From assembly GCA_013343275.1 (NCBI GenBank), contig CP046106.1, forward strand, positions 496,001 through 560,000: a DNA stretch of 64,000 bases. Reading direction: 5' to 3'. Under the pieces are notes generated by a model. That model saw only the letters and a program-made list of their open reading frames with translations, did no database searches and had not been told where the DNA came from. Shown here one piece after another: positions 49,920 to 59,051 of the stretch (position 1 is the stretch's first letter; each line of letters starts with the position of its first letter). A program made the translations under genes and the position numbers. The DNA comes from Candidatus Nanohaloarchaea archaeon (GTDB lineage Archaea; Nanohalarchaeota; Nanosalinia; Nanosalinales; Nanosalinaceae).

Positions 49920-50885
49920 ATGAAGTTCGACGATCCTGTTTACGGCGAGCAGACTGTAGAAAACGAAGTTCTCAAAGCGCTTATCAAGTCTGAGCCGGTC
50001 CAGAGATTGAAGGACGTGCATCAGGCAGGCCCTCAGCCATTCTTCACTGATAAAGAGCCTGTTACAAGGTTTGAGCATTCTCTGGGAGTTATGTTCCTGC
50101 TGAGAGAGCACGGTGCAAGCCTGGAGGAGCAGATTGCAGGCCTGCTGCATGATGTGCCACATACTGCGTTCTCTCACGTAGTTGATTTCATGTACGACAC
50201 CGAGGACCACGATTATCACGAGGATTTCCTTGAAGAGGTGATCTATGAGTCAAATATTCCTGAGATTCTGGAGATGCACGATCTGGATATAGATTACATA
50301 CTGGATGAGTCGAACTTCAAGCTGCTGGAGCGGGATATGCCTGATCTCTGTGCTGACAGGATAGATTACTTCCTGCGGGACAGCAAAGTTGTAGGCGGTA
50401 AAGATATTCAAGGACTGCTAGAGGGCCTTACTGTAGAAGACAACAAGTTCGTGCTGGAGGACGAAGGCGTAGGCGAAAGATTTGCCCGAAGATTTATCCA
50501 GGCCGACAGGCAGTGGTGGGCTGAACCAAAAGAGGTCGCTATCAATGAAATATTTGCGCAGGCCCTCCGCAGAGCTATGGATATAGATCTGATCGACGAG
50601 GAAGACCTGTTCAAGACTGATGAAGAGGTCCTTGAGATCTTAAGAGAATCTGACGATGAGAAAATCCAGGAGAAGCTGGAAACTCTGGATGAAGGTTTTG
50701 AAGTAGAGCTTGACTGGGATGACTACGACTTCCTTGTGGAGACAAAGGCCCGCTTCGTCGATCCAGAAGTGAAGGAGAACGGCGAGTTAACCAGAGTAAC
50801 CAATGTCTCCCGCGAGATAGGCCATATGATTGAAGAACATAAGGAGGAAGTTGAGGAAGGCTATCACATCAAGATCAAAGACTAG
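49920..50885 (+). CDS. HD-domain phosphohydrolase (COG1078/SAMHD1-like)
   Basis: A 321-residue metal-dependent phosphohydrolase. HD motif set: RFEHSLGVMFLL, LLHDVPHTAFSHVVDF (the paired HD), and LCADRIDYFLRD with the last Asp. COG1078 proteins resemble SAMHD1 and may act on dNTPs or other phosphates; substrate is unproven here. It shares CTAG with the convergent SufT-like gene. Confidence 0.9.
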   Translation: MKFDDPVYGEQTVENEVLKALIKSEPVQRLKDVHQAGPQPFFTDKEPVTRFEHSLGVMFLLREHGASLEEQIAGLLHDVPHTAFSHVVDFMYDTEDHDYHEDFLEEVIYESNIPEILEMHDLDIDYILDESNFKLLERDMPDLCADRIDYFLRDSKVVGGKDIQGLLEGLTVEDNKFVLEDEGVGERFARRFIQADRQWWAEPKEVAINEIFAQALRRAMDIDLIDEEDLFKTDEEVLEILRESDDEKIQEKLETLDEGFEVELDWDDYDFLVETKARFVDPEVKENGELTRVTNVSREIGHMIEEHKEEVEEGYHIKIKD

Positions 50886-51208
50886 AAACCTTGCATCCCG
50901 GGAAGATGGCCTAGCTCGTCCTGAGCTTCATCACTCATTTTTTCAGGACTCCAGCGCGGTTCAAAGGTAAGTTCAACTTCGATATCTCTTTCATTTACTT
51001 CCTCTATCTTACCTACCTCTCTTTTCACCATTTCATCGAACACGCCATGAAGAGGGCACCCTGGTGTGGTCAAGGTCATCAGTATATCTACTTCTCCTTC
51101 TTCAGTAGTATCTATCTCGTAGATAAGGCCGAGATCCACTATATTGATATCCAGCTCCGGATCCATTACTTCTTTCAGCTGTTCCCTAACTCTTTCTTCC
51201 GTTACCAT
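50882..51208 (-). CDS. sufT: MIP18/SufT-family Fe-S carrier protein
   Basis: A 108-residue protein of DUF59 type: REQLKEVMDPELDINIVDLGLIYEI, TLTTPGCPLHGVFDEMVKREV (with the conserved Cys), and FEPRWSPEKMSDEAQDELG. It helps deliver Fe-S clusters to target proteins. The motif order is that of SufT/MIP18. Its own gene stands apart from the other Suf genes. Stop overlaps the HD gene stop in CTAG. Confidence 0.92.
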   Translation of the reverse strand: MVTEERVREQLKEVMDPELDINIVDLGLIYEIDTTEEGEVDILMTLTTPGCPLHGVFDEMVKREVGKIEEVNERDIEVELTFEPRWSPEKMSDEAQDELGHLPGMQGF

Positions 51209-51254
51209 CTTTACAGTTGTGTAAAGGGCCTGCGAATTTTATAAGGTAAACTTT

Positions 51255-51683
51255 TTAGATCAGGTTGTCCGCAGTCGCTGCACCTATGACTGAGAAAACT
51301 GAGATCATTGATACCAGTTTCAGCAGATGTAGAGAATTCTGTGCGAAGACCTCTTCAGCTGCAGTAATGCTGAGAAGGAAAAGCACGGTACCGAAGGAGA
51401 CAGTCATCAGTGAGATGTACCGGACCGTTACACCCATGAACTGTCTCTCACTATCCCAATCCCTATCGCGTTTAGCAACGTAGAGAATTCCATGACCCAG
51501 GAAAAGAGTAACCAGGATGCTTAGAGATGTCTGGAACAGGGATGTAGCTGCGGCCATCCTCCAGACCTCTTGGGTGAAGAGAAACGGAGCTGTCAGTATT
51601 GCGCTGCCTGTCACCTGCTGGAAGAAGTCATCGGCTCCGAAAGGATAGCCTTCCTCGGCCTTCAGAAGTATCTCTCTTATCAT
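51255..51683 (-). CDS. Integral membrane protein (DUF2391-like)
   Basis: A 142-residue protein with about four membrane segments (SAILTAPFLFTQEVW, LSILVTLFLGHGILYV, ISLMTVSFGTVLFLLSI, LVSMISVFSVIGAATA). ATG 51,683 makes an ATGA overlap with the DUF2070 gene's stop, better than GTG 51,692. Family assigned on layout and the YPFGADDFFQQVTGSAILTAPF stretch; function unknown. Confidence 0.75.
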   Translation of the reverse strand: MIREILLKAEEGYPFGADDFFQQVTGSAILTAPFLFTQEVWRMAAATSLFQTSLSILVTLFLGHGILYVAKRDRDWDSERQFMGVTVRYISLMTVSFGTVLFLLSITAAEEVFAQNSLHLLKLVSMISVFSVIGAATADNLI

Positions 51684-53326
51684 ATCAACCACAGCACCAT
51701 CAGCACGTACATACTGATCAAGGCTAGTGGAAGCAGCCGGATCATTATATTTATGCTGTAGATAAGGCCTTGGTAATCCGACTGTAAAAGCTTTACTCCT
51801 TCAGCCTTCCCAGTTCCCAGGCCTATACCTGCTTCTCCCAGAGTCTCTTTTGCCCTTGCAATACTTTCTCTGAGTCTGTTCTCATCTACACGGCTGCCTT
51901 TAGCCATTTCATGGATGCTCGCATGAGTGTCAGTAGTGAAGAAAACTGCTTCATCAAAATCCTCATTAATACTTTCATGCAGCTCCTGCAGTCTCTCAGT
52001 AGATCCATTACCTTCTATACCATATACAAGCGTTCTCTGACCGTCAACCTCTTCAACCCAGGTAAACACCGGTATATCGCCTGTTAAATCGGTGTCGAAA
52101 CCAGCATTATACTCTGAAACCTCCTGATCTTCGAGTTCGGAAACGAAGTCCTTGAGCATCCTCCTTAACTCCTCGGCCTTCGCTGTATCAGACCATACAA
52201 CCTGACTTGTCTCTTCATCGATGTGATTATGCAAGTCAACCACTAGAGTAGAGTCAAGATCGACACAGTCTCTCACAACAGACATTTCATAGTCATCGTA
52301 ATCCGGAATCTGCATGAAAACCAGGTTCTTACCATCAAACCTTCTGCCATAAAGCGTACCCAAGCTGTAATCTTTCTTGATCATCTTCGAGGCCTCGTCA
52401 TACATCTCCGGTCTCTCAACCTCATCCAGTATCTTTTCAGCATCGTCAGGATCCGCCATATCGGCCTCATGGTTGGAAGGGACGTGCATGAAGAACCCAT
52501 TTCCAACACCCTGATTCAGCTTCTCGATCACAGTAGTAGAGAGCTCTCCACCACCAAAAGCGCCGAGAGGACCAGGATGCACCCATGGAACACCTATAGT
52601 AGCTTTTCCTTCCTCGTTCTCTATCTGAAGAGTATGTACTTCCGGGTTAGCAGGATAGCCAAGATCTAGAGCCTGCTGTTTTTTCTGGAGAAGGCCAGAG
52701 GTAAGGTTGAAGGCCGAGACGTTTGATACGTTGCTTCCAACCAGATACTGTATTACGTGAAGCAGTAATCCGAGGACCAGGCCTGTAAAGAGTAGTACTC
52801 CCAGGTTTGAGGCGTAGTCCCACCATCTGAACTGCAGGAACGGCGACAGGTAGTGGTTGCCGACGAGTAGAACTATCAAGGGCTGGATCAAACTTACGAG
52901 AACAATCTTCTTGAGATGCTTCGAACCTAAAGTTAGTGTCAGTACGAGAGTGTTAACCAGGAAAAGCGTTATCAGGCCCAGCCATACGATTCTCCAGGCG
53001 TTTACGCTGCTGTTGGCGCCTGTAAGTATCATTCCAAACACGAATGTGAAGAACTGGTTAGCTGCTACCAGGAAGTACCCCCAGTGTCTTGGATAGTCGG
53101 GGAGCACCAGCGTGTATATCTCTCCTGCAACCAGGGCAGGCAGAATAAACAGCATTACCGCCAGGTAGAAAACCATGCTTGGCTCTATAGGTATTGCAGT
53201 AAACTTTGAGAACCCTAGATACATGAGGGAAGAGTAGAGAAAACTCAGAAAGGTCATCGCGATCAGGCTAGTTCTGACCTCAGGGATTCTGAAAATTATC
53301 CATTCAAAAGACTCCACGTTATCCAT
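51680..53326 (-). CDS. DUF2070-family membrane protein
   Basis: A 548-residue protein with seven or so N-terminal membrane segments (to about residue 205), a large soluble domain (QIENEEGKATIGVPWVHPGPLGAFGGGELSTTVIEKL, VPSNHEADMADPDDAEKI, LVVDLHNHIDE, FTTDTHASIHEMAKGSRVDE), and one or two C-terminal segments. The His-rich motifs recall a metal-dependent phosphatase-like fold. Function unknown. The start, ATGGATAA (53,326-53,319), overlaps the glycosyltransferase stop by eight bases. In one operon with the flanking genes. Confidence 0.85.
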   Translation of the reverse strand: MDNVESFEWIIFRIPEVRTSLIAMTFLSFLYSSLMYLGFSKFTAIPIEPSMVFYLAVMLFILPALVAGEIYTLVLPDYPRHWGYFLVAANQFFTFVFGMILTGANSSVNAWRIVWLGLITLFLVNTLVLTLTLGSKHLKKIVLVSLIQPLIVLLVGNHYLSPFLQFRWWDYASNLGVLLFTGLVLGLLLHVIQYLVGSNVSNVSAFNLTSGLLQKKQQALDLGYPANPEVHTLQIENEEGKATIGVPWVHPGPLGAFGGGELSTTVIEKLNQGVGNGFFMHVPSNHEADMADPDDAEKILDEVERPEMYDEASKMIKKDYSLGTLYGRRFDGKNLVFMQIPDYDDYEMSVVRDCVDLDSTLVVDLHNHIDEETSQVVWSDTAKAEELRRMLKDFVSELEDQEVSEYNAGFDTDLTGDIPVFTWVEEVDGQRTLVYGIEGNGSTERLQELHESINEDFDEAVFFTTDTHASIHEMAKGSRVDENRLRESIARAKETLGEAGIGLGTGKAEGVKLLQSDYQGLIYSINIMIRLLPLALISMYVLMVLWLI

Positions 53327-54380
53327 TCCCATCTTCTTCATCTAACCTCCGGTAAATATCTTCAAGCTGCTCTATAGTAGTTGCAAGAGAGTATCTCTCA
53401 ACAGCCTCTCTACATCTATAATTACTGTTCAAAGCCTTACTAATAGCCTTGGCCATACTTTCCTCATCATCCAGGTCAAATCTTTCGCCATTCTCCTCTC
53501 CTATAGTTTCATCGAAAGGCGGATTGTCAGCAGCTACAACCGGCGTACCGCACGCATTGGCCTCCAGAGGAGAAAGACCTAAAGTATCTCCAGTAGAGGC
53601 CGTTACAAACGCATCAAGCCCGGAATAGAAACCAGGCAGATCCTCTCTATCGAGGAAGTCATGGAAGTAAACATTTTCCCCAGCCTTCTCCACCAGTTGC
53701 TCTTTCTGAGGGCCTTCACCCACTATAACCACCGATCCATCGAACTCTTCAGCAAACTCAACAGTCCTGTCAACATTCTTTTCTGGACTTAAACGACCTG
53801 AATAACCTATTACAGGCCTCTCGACATCCATCTCATCTATTATACTTTCATCTTGGGGCTGGAAAAACTGCATGTCGAGGCCTACAGGTAGCTTCAGGAA
53901 ATCTATATCACGGTTTATTCGGCTGGTGGATGCTGTAACCACATCGAACCGGCGCAGAAAATAGGTCTCCATTCTGCGGTAAATTGCTTTCGCCACTTTC
54001 AGTACCGCTCTGTTCTGCACAGCGTTCTGGAAGTATTCTTCTATAGGTGTGTGGTGTGTGTAGATCGCAGGAATGCTGTTCATCTTGGCGTAAACCATGC
54101 CAGACCATCCAAGAGAGGCCGGGCCGTGACAGTGAACTATATCCAGGTCAGGTAGACTGGAAGGCCTTACAGGGATCGGAATCCTGTAACCCTGGTAGAA
54201 AGGATTGGAGAAAGAATGTATCGGTATCTCGTTTTCCGAAGGCTCATACTCCGGAGAGTAAGGATAGAAAATATAGACCTCATGGCCTCGCTCCTCGAGA
54301 CGTTCCTTCCAGGCCTTCAAAGTGTACGTTACACCATCCAGACCCGGGAAATAGCTTTCTGTGAAAAAGCCTATCTTCAT
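53319..54380 (-). CDS. Glycosyltransferase, GT4 family
   Basis: A 353-residue retaining glycosyltransferase of the GT-B fold: N-terminal GFFTESYFPGLDGVTYTLKAWKERLEERGHEV, acceptor region HCHGPASLG and IYTHHTPIEEYF, donor site IGYSGRLSPEKNVD, and TASTGDTLGLSPLEANACGTPVVA with the EX7E pattern. It resembles enzymes that make glycolipids such as diglycosyl-diacylglycerol. The sugar is not evident. A second GT4 lies at 54,468 on the same strand. Confidence 0.92.
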   Translation of the reverse strand: MKIGFFTESYFPGLDGVTYTLKAWKERLEERGHEVYIFYPYSPEYEPSENEIPIHSFSNPFYQGYRIPIPVRPSSLPDLDIVHCHGPASLGWSGMVYAKMNSIPAIYTHHTPIEEYFQNAVQNRAVLKVAKAIYRRMETYFLRRFDVVTASTSRINRDIDFLKLPVGLDMQFFQPQDESIIDEMDVERPVIGYSGRLSPEKNVDRTVEFAEEFDGSVVIVGEGPQKEQLVEKAGENVYFHDFLDREDLPGFYSGLDAFVTASTGDTLGLSPLEANACGTPVVAADNPPFDETIGEENGERFDLDDEESMAKAISKALNSNYRCREAVERYSLATTIEQLEDIYRRLDEEDGNG

Positions 54381-54467
54381 CCTGTAAACGAAGATTAAGC
54401 ATTCAGTATTTTAAACCGTCCACCTTTAAACCGCAGACAGAAACAGGTAAAACACAGTAAAGATCTT

Positions 54468-55466
54468 TTACAGTAGCTCTCTGTACGTTTCCGCGAGCTG
54501 GTCTGCTACTGCATCGATCTCGAACTCTCTGCTTTTCTCCTCCGCGTTCTCTCCAATCCTTTCCATTGTATCTCCGGACATAACTTCCTCCAGAACCGTG
54601 ACAAAATCTTTTTCGGACTTCAGACAGTTCTCACCGTGTTCCAGCCACTGAAAGGTTTCGATATCTCTTACTACAGGAGGCTTTCCGCAGGCCATCGCCT
54701 CAAGCAAGGCCATCCCTTCGTTTTCGTTCTTTGTAGGGAAGAAAAAGATATCTCCTGCAGCATAGGCTCCCCTGATATCCTCTACGTACCCTGTGAAAGT
54801 ACAGTTTTCCGGTGCGGATTCGACCAGTTTCTTTGTGTCTCTACTCTGTAGCAGAGAGTCGATGAACCCGTCTTCTCCGCTTGGATTGAGGAACCCGAAC
54901 CATACAAAGTCTGTATCTGGCATCTGCCTGGCTGTCTCGATGAAGCTTTCGAGGCCTTTCCTCTTGATAACGTGGCCTACCATGAAGACTACCGGAGGCT
55001 CCAGATCGTATTTCTCCAGGTATTCATCTCTGAGTTGTTGGTGACCTTCCAGCATTTCCGGATCGAACCCGTTGCTGATTACTTTTTTCGGTGCATCAGT
55101 GTACTCCTCGATAACTTCCTTATTGTGCTCGGAGGGACAGATTACCAAGTCTGCTAGAGAGTAGGCGTATTTGAGATAAGGCTTCATGGGCCTTGCAATT
55201 ATATTGGAGAACGCGAAGCTTTCGCGGAAATCCTCTGCTGTCTGATGTGCATGGATTACCACAGGAATATCTTTTTTTCGGGCCTTCCTGGCATAGTAAA
55301 TAGACTTTGGGCCCATATTGTTGAGGTGGAGGATGTCGGCCTCGAGGTCAGGTTCCGTGGTGTATTCGATTCCTTTTCTGTCCATGATCTTTCTCTGGTT
55401 CTTCACGGACTGCTTGTGGCCCCCAGTGATCATTTCCTCCCATTCGAAGTAGTGGCTGACCTTCAT
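54468..55466 (-). CDS. Glycosyltransferase, GT4 family
   Basis: A 332-residue GT-B enzyme: HYFEWEEMITGGHKQSVKNQRKIM, VIHAHQTAEDF, ICPSEHNKEVIEEYT, FMVGHVIKRKGLESFIE donor site, and PTKNENEGMALLEAMACGKPPVV with EX7E. Likely in lipid or protein glycosylation with its neighbour. ATG 55,466 is divergent from the RNase P protein gene. Confidence 0.92.
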   Translation of the reverse strand: MKVSHYFEWEEMITGGHKQSVKNQRKIMDRKGIEYTTEPDLEADILHLNNMGPKSIYYARKARKKDIPVVIHAHQTAEDFRESFAFSNIIARPMKPYLKYAYSLADLVICPSEHNKEVIEEYTDAPKKVISNGFDPEMLEGHQQLRDEYLEKYDLEPPVVFMVGHVIKRKGLESFIETARQMPDTDFVWFGFLNPSGEDGFIDSLLQSRDTKKLVESAPENCTFTGYVEDIRGAYAAGDIFFFPTKNENEGMALLEAMACGKPPVVRDIETFQWLEHGENCLKSEKDFVTVLEEVMSGDTMERIGENAEEKSREFEIDAVADQLAETYRELL

Positions 55467-55470
55467 CTGC

Positions 55471-55484
55471 TTAACTTAAAAACT
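55471..55484 (+). promoter_or_regulatory. TATA-like promoter for leaderless RNase P protein gene
   Basis: TTAACTTAAAAAC is centred about 27 bp before the GTG at 55,506. It justifies a GTG start without a ribosome-binding site. Confidence 0.45.
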
Positions 55485-55505
55485 GTTAGCTAAACTTATG
55501 AAACT

Positions 55506-55790
55506 GTGTCGAAGACTATCGCAGAGGAACGGATTGAACGGCTTTTCCAGCTTGCAGAGAAGAGAATTGGCCGTGAAGATGAGCTAGCGGATAGATACGT
55601 GGAGCTGGCCCGGAAGATAGGTATGAAGGAAGAGGTCTCGATACCTTCAGATCTGCGGAAAAAGTTCTGCAGTAACTGTTACAGCTATCTGAAGCCAGGC
55701 TATAACTGCGAGATAAAGTTAAACTCAGATAAGAAAAAGGTAGAGTACAAATGCAGAGAATGCGGAAACATCGATAGATATGGCTACTAA
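55506..55790 (+). CDS. rnp4: RNase P protein component 4 (Rpp21/Rpr2)
   Basis: A 94-residue protein of the tRNA 5'-processing enzyme. ERIERLFQLAEKRIGREDELADRYVELARKIGMK is the N-terminal helix pair, and FCSNCYSYL and CRECGNIDRY give the four-Cys zinc site. Typical length. The stop overlaps the flippase-like gene by 11 bases. Confidence 0.93.
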   Translation: MSKTIAEERIERLFQLAEKRIGREDELADRYVELARKIGMKEEVSIPSDLRKKFCSNCYSYLKPGYNCEIKLNSDKKKVEYKCRECGNIDRYGY

Positions 55791-56787
55791 AAAACAGATC
55801 GCATGGTTCGGAGTATCAACAGCAATAATCGCAGCCCTGATTTTCTTCGCCGACGCAAGCAAGTTTATAGATGCAGTCCAACAGGCCAACGGATACTACC
55901 TCATCGCTGCACTGGTACTGGGAATAGCGCCCTTCTTCATATTCACATATACATGGCATAGCTTCCTGAACAAGATGGGTGCAGACACCTCCTACCTGGA
56001 GACCTACAAACTGTTCATGGCAGGTAACTTCATGAACTCTGTAACACCTCTAGGCCAGTTCGGCGGAGAACCATTCATGGCCTACGTAATAAAAAAGAAT
56101 ACGGATCTCACGTACGAGGAAGGGTTCTCAGCAGTACTTTCCTCCGACATAATAAACGCAGTCCCTATATTCACATTCATATTCGGAGGCGCAGCATTCC
56201 TGCTGCTTTTCGGATCACTAAACGACATAATACTTCAAACACTCTACGCATCAGTAATAATCATCCTGATAGGAGGTACTCTGGCCTACCTTCTCTGGTT
56301 CAAGTCAGGAACTCTGGAAAAAAAGATAATCAAAGGGTTAAGGAGAATTACCGACACAGTAGGCCGTGGGAAGGTCCGTGTAGATAGCATTGAGAAGAAA
56401 ATGGTTAACGTGCAGAAAGCATTCAACAGAATTGGTGAAGAGCCAAGACACCTGCTTAAAACCGCAATAATAGCCCATACATACTTCATAATCCAGGTTT
56501 TCTGCCTCTACCTGATCCTGGCATCACTTGGTTACTACCCCGACTTCACCCCGCTCTACTTTATACTTCCTCTGGCCTCGCTATCCAACTTCTCACCAAC
56601 CCCTGGAGGATCCGGTGCATACGAGGCCGCGCTTGCAACCATTATCACCGTAATGCCCGCTGCCATATTCCCTCAAATTCCTTTCGCTACTGCCCTGGTA
56701 GCAGGAATACTTTTCAGACTCTGTACATACTGGCCAGGCCTCATAATCGGTTACGGAGCACTTGTAAGCATAGGTGGAGCAGAATGA
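55780..56787 (+). CDS. Flippase-like membrane protein (LPG synthase TM/UPF0104 family)
   Basis: A 335-residue protein with about eight membrane segments. Family landmarks: NFMNSVTPLGQFGGEPFMAYVI near residue 82, and LSNFSPTPGGSGAYEAAL near 265, the two conserved proline-glycine blocks of the LPG_synthase_TM (AglD-like) family. Role in lipid or lipid-linked sugar transfer is likely given the neighbouring glycosyltransferases. ATGGCTACTAA overlaps the previous stop. Confidence 0.9.
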   Translation: MATKKQIAWFGVSTAIIAALIFFADASKFIDAVQQANGYYLIAALVLGIAPFFIFTYTWHSFLNKMGADTSYLETYKLFMAGNFMNSVTPLGQFGGEPFMAYVIKKNTDLTYEEGFSAVLSSDIINAVPIFTFIFGGAAFLLLFGSLNDIILQTLYASVIIILIGGTLAYLLWFKSGTLEKKIIKGLRRITDTVGRGKVRVDSIEKKMVNVQKAFNRIGEEPRHLLKTAIIAHTYFIIQVFCLYLILASLGYYPDFTPLYFILPLASLSNFSPTPGGSGAYEAALATIITVMPAAIFPQIPFATALVAGILFRLCTYWPGLIIGYGALVSIGGAE

Positions 56788-57710
56788 CCTATCTCTACCT
56801 TCTCGCAGGAGAAAACCTCGAACTGGCAGAGGCAGAACTCAGAGGATTTCTCAGGAGCCAGGGTATAGAGGAAGAACTACAGCGAGAAGGCAGGATAGCG
56901 GAGACAGAATCGCACCCCGACCGGTTAAAGAGGCTGGCTCTGACACATGAAATAGCAGAGAAAATAGCCGAGATAGACTTGGAAAATATCGAAGTAGACT
57001 ACAGGCCTGAGAACTCCTTCGCAGTAAGGGTAGAGAACCTGAGAGAGGAGAACGTTGAGAGCAAGGATCTGGAAAGAGAGATAGGCCAGGAGCTGAAGAC
57101 CGAAAGTAACAGTGTAGACCTGGAAGATCCTGGAGAGATAATAAAGGCCTACGTCACCGAAGATGGAATCTTGTTAGGCAGGATAGTAGAGGATATTGAC
57201 AGAGGACTTTTCCAGAAGAGAGTCAACCAGGAAAGGCCTTTCTCATCTCCTATCTCTCTGGATCCTGTGCTTGCGAGGACGATGGTTAATCTTTCGGAGG
57301 TTTCAGCCGGAGAAAGACTTCTTGACCCTTTCTGCGGGACAGGAGGCATACTTATCGAGGCCGGTCTCTGCGGTGTCGATGTTTACGGCCTTGATATACA
57401 GGAGGAAATGGTAGACGGAGCTAAGGAGAACTTGAGAGAGTACGGAATCCTGAGCTACAGCATCCTTCAGGGAGATGTAGATAATGCAGAGGAAATCTTC
57501 AATGGGAGTTTTGACGCAGTTGTTACAGATCTCCCGTACGGAAAGGCCTCCAAGAAGCCTGAAGATGCTATAGATAGCTTCATCAATTTACTGGAAGAGT
57601 TCGATGGCAAGGCAGTTTTCATGTACAATGAAGAGGAGGTAGGACCTTACTCGGCGGACTACGAAATCTATGTCCACAAATCTCTTACGCGCTACCTGTA
57701 CGTAGTCTAG
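56784..57710 (+). CDS. tRNA (guanine-10) N2-methyltransferase (Trm-G10/Trm11-like)
   Basis: A 308-residue enzyme: N-terminal THUMP-like domain (to about 150), then FQKRVNQERPFSSPISLDPVLARTMVNLS, SAM site LLDPFCGTGGILIEAGL, and catalytic TDLPYGKAS. Methylates G10 (m2G or m2,2G) of tRNA in archaea. THUMP region is shorter and more diverged than usual. Starts with ATGA overlap. Shares CTAG with the convergent gene. Confidence 0.9.
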   Translation: MTYLYLLAGENLELAEAELRGFLRSQGIEEELQREGRIAETESHPDRLKRLALTHEIAEKIAEIDLENIEVDYRPENSFAVRVENLREENVESKDLEREIGQELKTESNSVDLEDPGEIIKAYVTEDGILLGRIVEDIDRGLFQKRVNQERPFSSPISLDPVLARTMVNLSEVSAGERLLDPFCGTGGILIEAGLCGVDVYGLDIQEEMVDGAKENLREYGILSYSILQGDVDNAEEIFNGSFDAVVTDLPYGKASKKPEDAIDSFINLLEEFDGKAVFMYNEEEVGPYSADYEIYVHKSLTRYLYVV

Positions 57711-58060
57711 TAATCGAGTTCGGAGGCAGTCCCACCTACTTCGATTACATCCTGCCAGTTAACCCCGATTTTGTCAGAGCTGAATGCGGAGGAAACGTTT
57801 TCTACATCTTCAACTCTGATATTTTCCGGCAGGTCTTCATCATCGTAGTTCTCAGAGATATGATCAAGAGCATCGAGATGTGAGGAATCTGCGTACTCCT
57901 CGCTCAGATCAAGAGTGTAATCAAGATCATCCCAGCCATAGGAGATCTCTACTACCCCTCTACGTCTGTCAGCATCGAAAACCACCAGAGAACGGCCCTG
58001 CTGCATAGAATTCAGTTCATCGTATTGATCCGGTTCCAGCTCATGAAAACTTTCTCCCAT
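57707..58060 (-). CDS. Uncharacterised acidic protein
   Basis: A 117-residue acidic protein: beta-rich centre (RSLVVFDADRRRGVVEISYGWDDLDYTLDL) and helical end (IRVEDVENVSSAF). No domain recognised. ATG 58,060 is divergent from RNase Z. Shares CTAG with the tRNA methyltransferase. Confidence 0.55.
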   Translation of the reverse strand: MGESFHELEPDQYDELNSMQQGRSLVVFDADRRRGVVEISYGWDDLDYTLDLSEEYADSSHLDALDHISENYDDEDLPENIRVEDVENVSSAFSSDKIGVNWQDVIEVGGTASELDY

Positions 58061-58110
58061 AGGGTTGTTGTCACGGAGCAGTTATATCAATCTTTCGGCT
58101 CTGCCGCTCC

Positions 58111-58120
58111 GATTTAAAAC
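58111..58120 (+). promoter_or_regulatory. TATA-like promoter of RNase Z
   Basis: GATTTAAAAC lies about 27 bp before ATG 58,143, consistent with a leaderless mRNA, and shows that the longer upstream frame from 58,065 is not translated. Confidence 0.45.
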
Positions 58121-58142
58121 TCTACAGAAAAAGTACACTGTT

Positions 58143-59051
58143 ATGGACATATGGACGGTCGGCACCTCTAGCGCAGTACCTACGCGCGAAAGAGGGCTCG
58201 CAGCAAACCTGATCAACTACAAAGGAGAAAGAATACTATTCGACTGCGGAGAAGGCACACAGAGAACCCTGATGTCAGAAAAACTAGGCCTCATGAAAAT
58301 CAACAAAATATTCATATCACACTGGCATGCCGACCACTTCTCCGGCCTCCTCGGACTAATACAGACAATGGAGATGGAAGGCCGGGAAAAACCGCTATAC
58401 ATCTACGGCCCACCAAGAACAGAGGAGTTCACCGACAGAATCCTCGACACAGGCTACTTCAACAGAAGCTATGACATATTCGTTGAAGACCTGGTAGAAG
58501 GCGACAACATCGTTGGTGAAGGCTACGAAGTAAGGCCTTTCGAGGTAGAGCATGGAATCAACGCGTTCGGATTTGTATTCAAGGAAGAAGACCAGAGAAA
58601 AGTAAACAAGAACAAGATGCAGGAACTAGGCCTCGAACAGTCACCTAAAATCGGCAAGCTGAAGGAGGGAGAGACAGTAGAGCTGGAAGGCAAAGAGGTT
58701 CAGCCTGAAGAGATAATTGAAGACATGCCTGGAAGAAAAGTTGTCTACTCCGGCGACACCGCTAAATGCCAGAACATGATAGACCATGCAGAAAACGCAG
58801 ATCTCCTGATACACGAGGCAACCTGCCTGCACGAGATTATCGACAAGAGAGAGGGACATACCTCTGCAAAACAGGCCGCAGAAATAGCAGACGAAGCAGA
58901 CGTTGAGAAACTGGTACTGACACATCTATCACGGAGATATAGAAACAACTCCGAAGAGCTACGGGAAGAGGCCCAGGAAGTATTCAGCAATACTGAAGTT
59001 GCTGAAGACGGAGAAAAATTCGAGGTAAAACCTCATAGGCCTGAAAAATAA
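58143..59051 (+). CDS. rnz: Ribonuclease Z (tRNA 3' processing)
   Basis: A 302-residue metallo-beta-lactamase-fold endonuclease that trims tRNA 3' ends. GTSSAVPTRERG near residue 8, SHWHADHFSGL (metal motif HxHxDH), VYSGDT near 201, and LTHLSRRYR. The exosite insert PLYIYGPP is present. It matters here because tRNA genes in the window do not encode CCA, so RNase Z and CCA addition are required. Confidence 0.94.
   Translation: MDIWTVGTSSAVPTRERGLAANLINYKGERILFDCGEGTQRTLMSEKLGLMKINKIFISHWHADHFSGLLGLIQTMEMEGREKPLYIYGPPRTEEFTDRILDTGYFNRSYDIFVEDLVEGDNIVGEGYEVRPFEVEHGINAFGFVFKEEDQRKVNKNKMQELGLEQSPKIGKLKEGETVELEGKEVQPEEIIEDMPGRKVVYSGDTAKCQNMIDHAENADLLIHEATCLHEIIDKREGHTSAKQAAEIADEADVEKLVLTHLSRRYRNNSEELREEAQEVFSNTEVAEDGEKFEVKPHRPEK

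Noticed and set aside
53908-54364. Minus- and plus-strand short ORFs within the GT4 gene
   Set aside because: Frameshifted or antisense readings of a clear glycosyltransferase.
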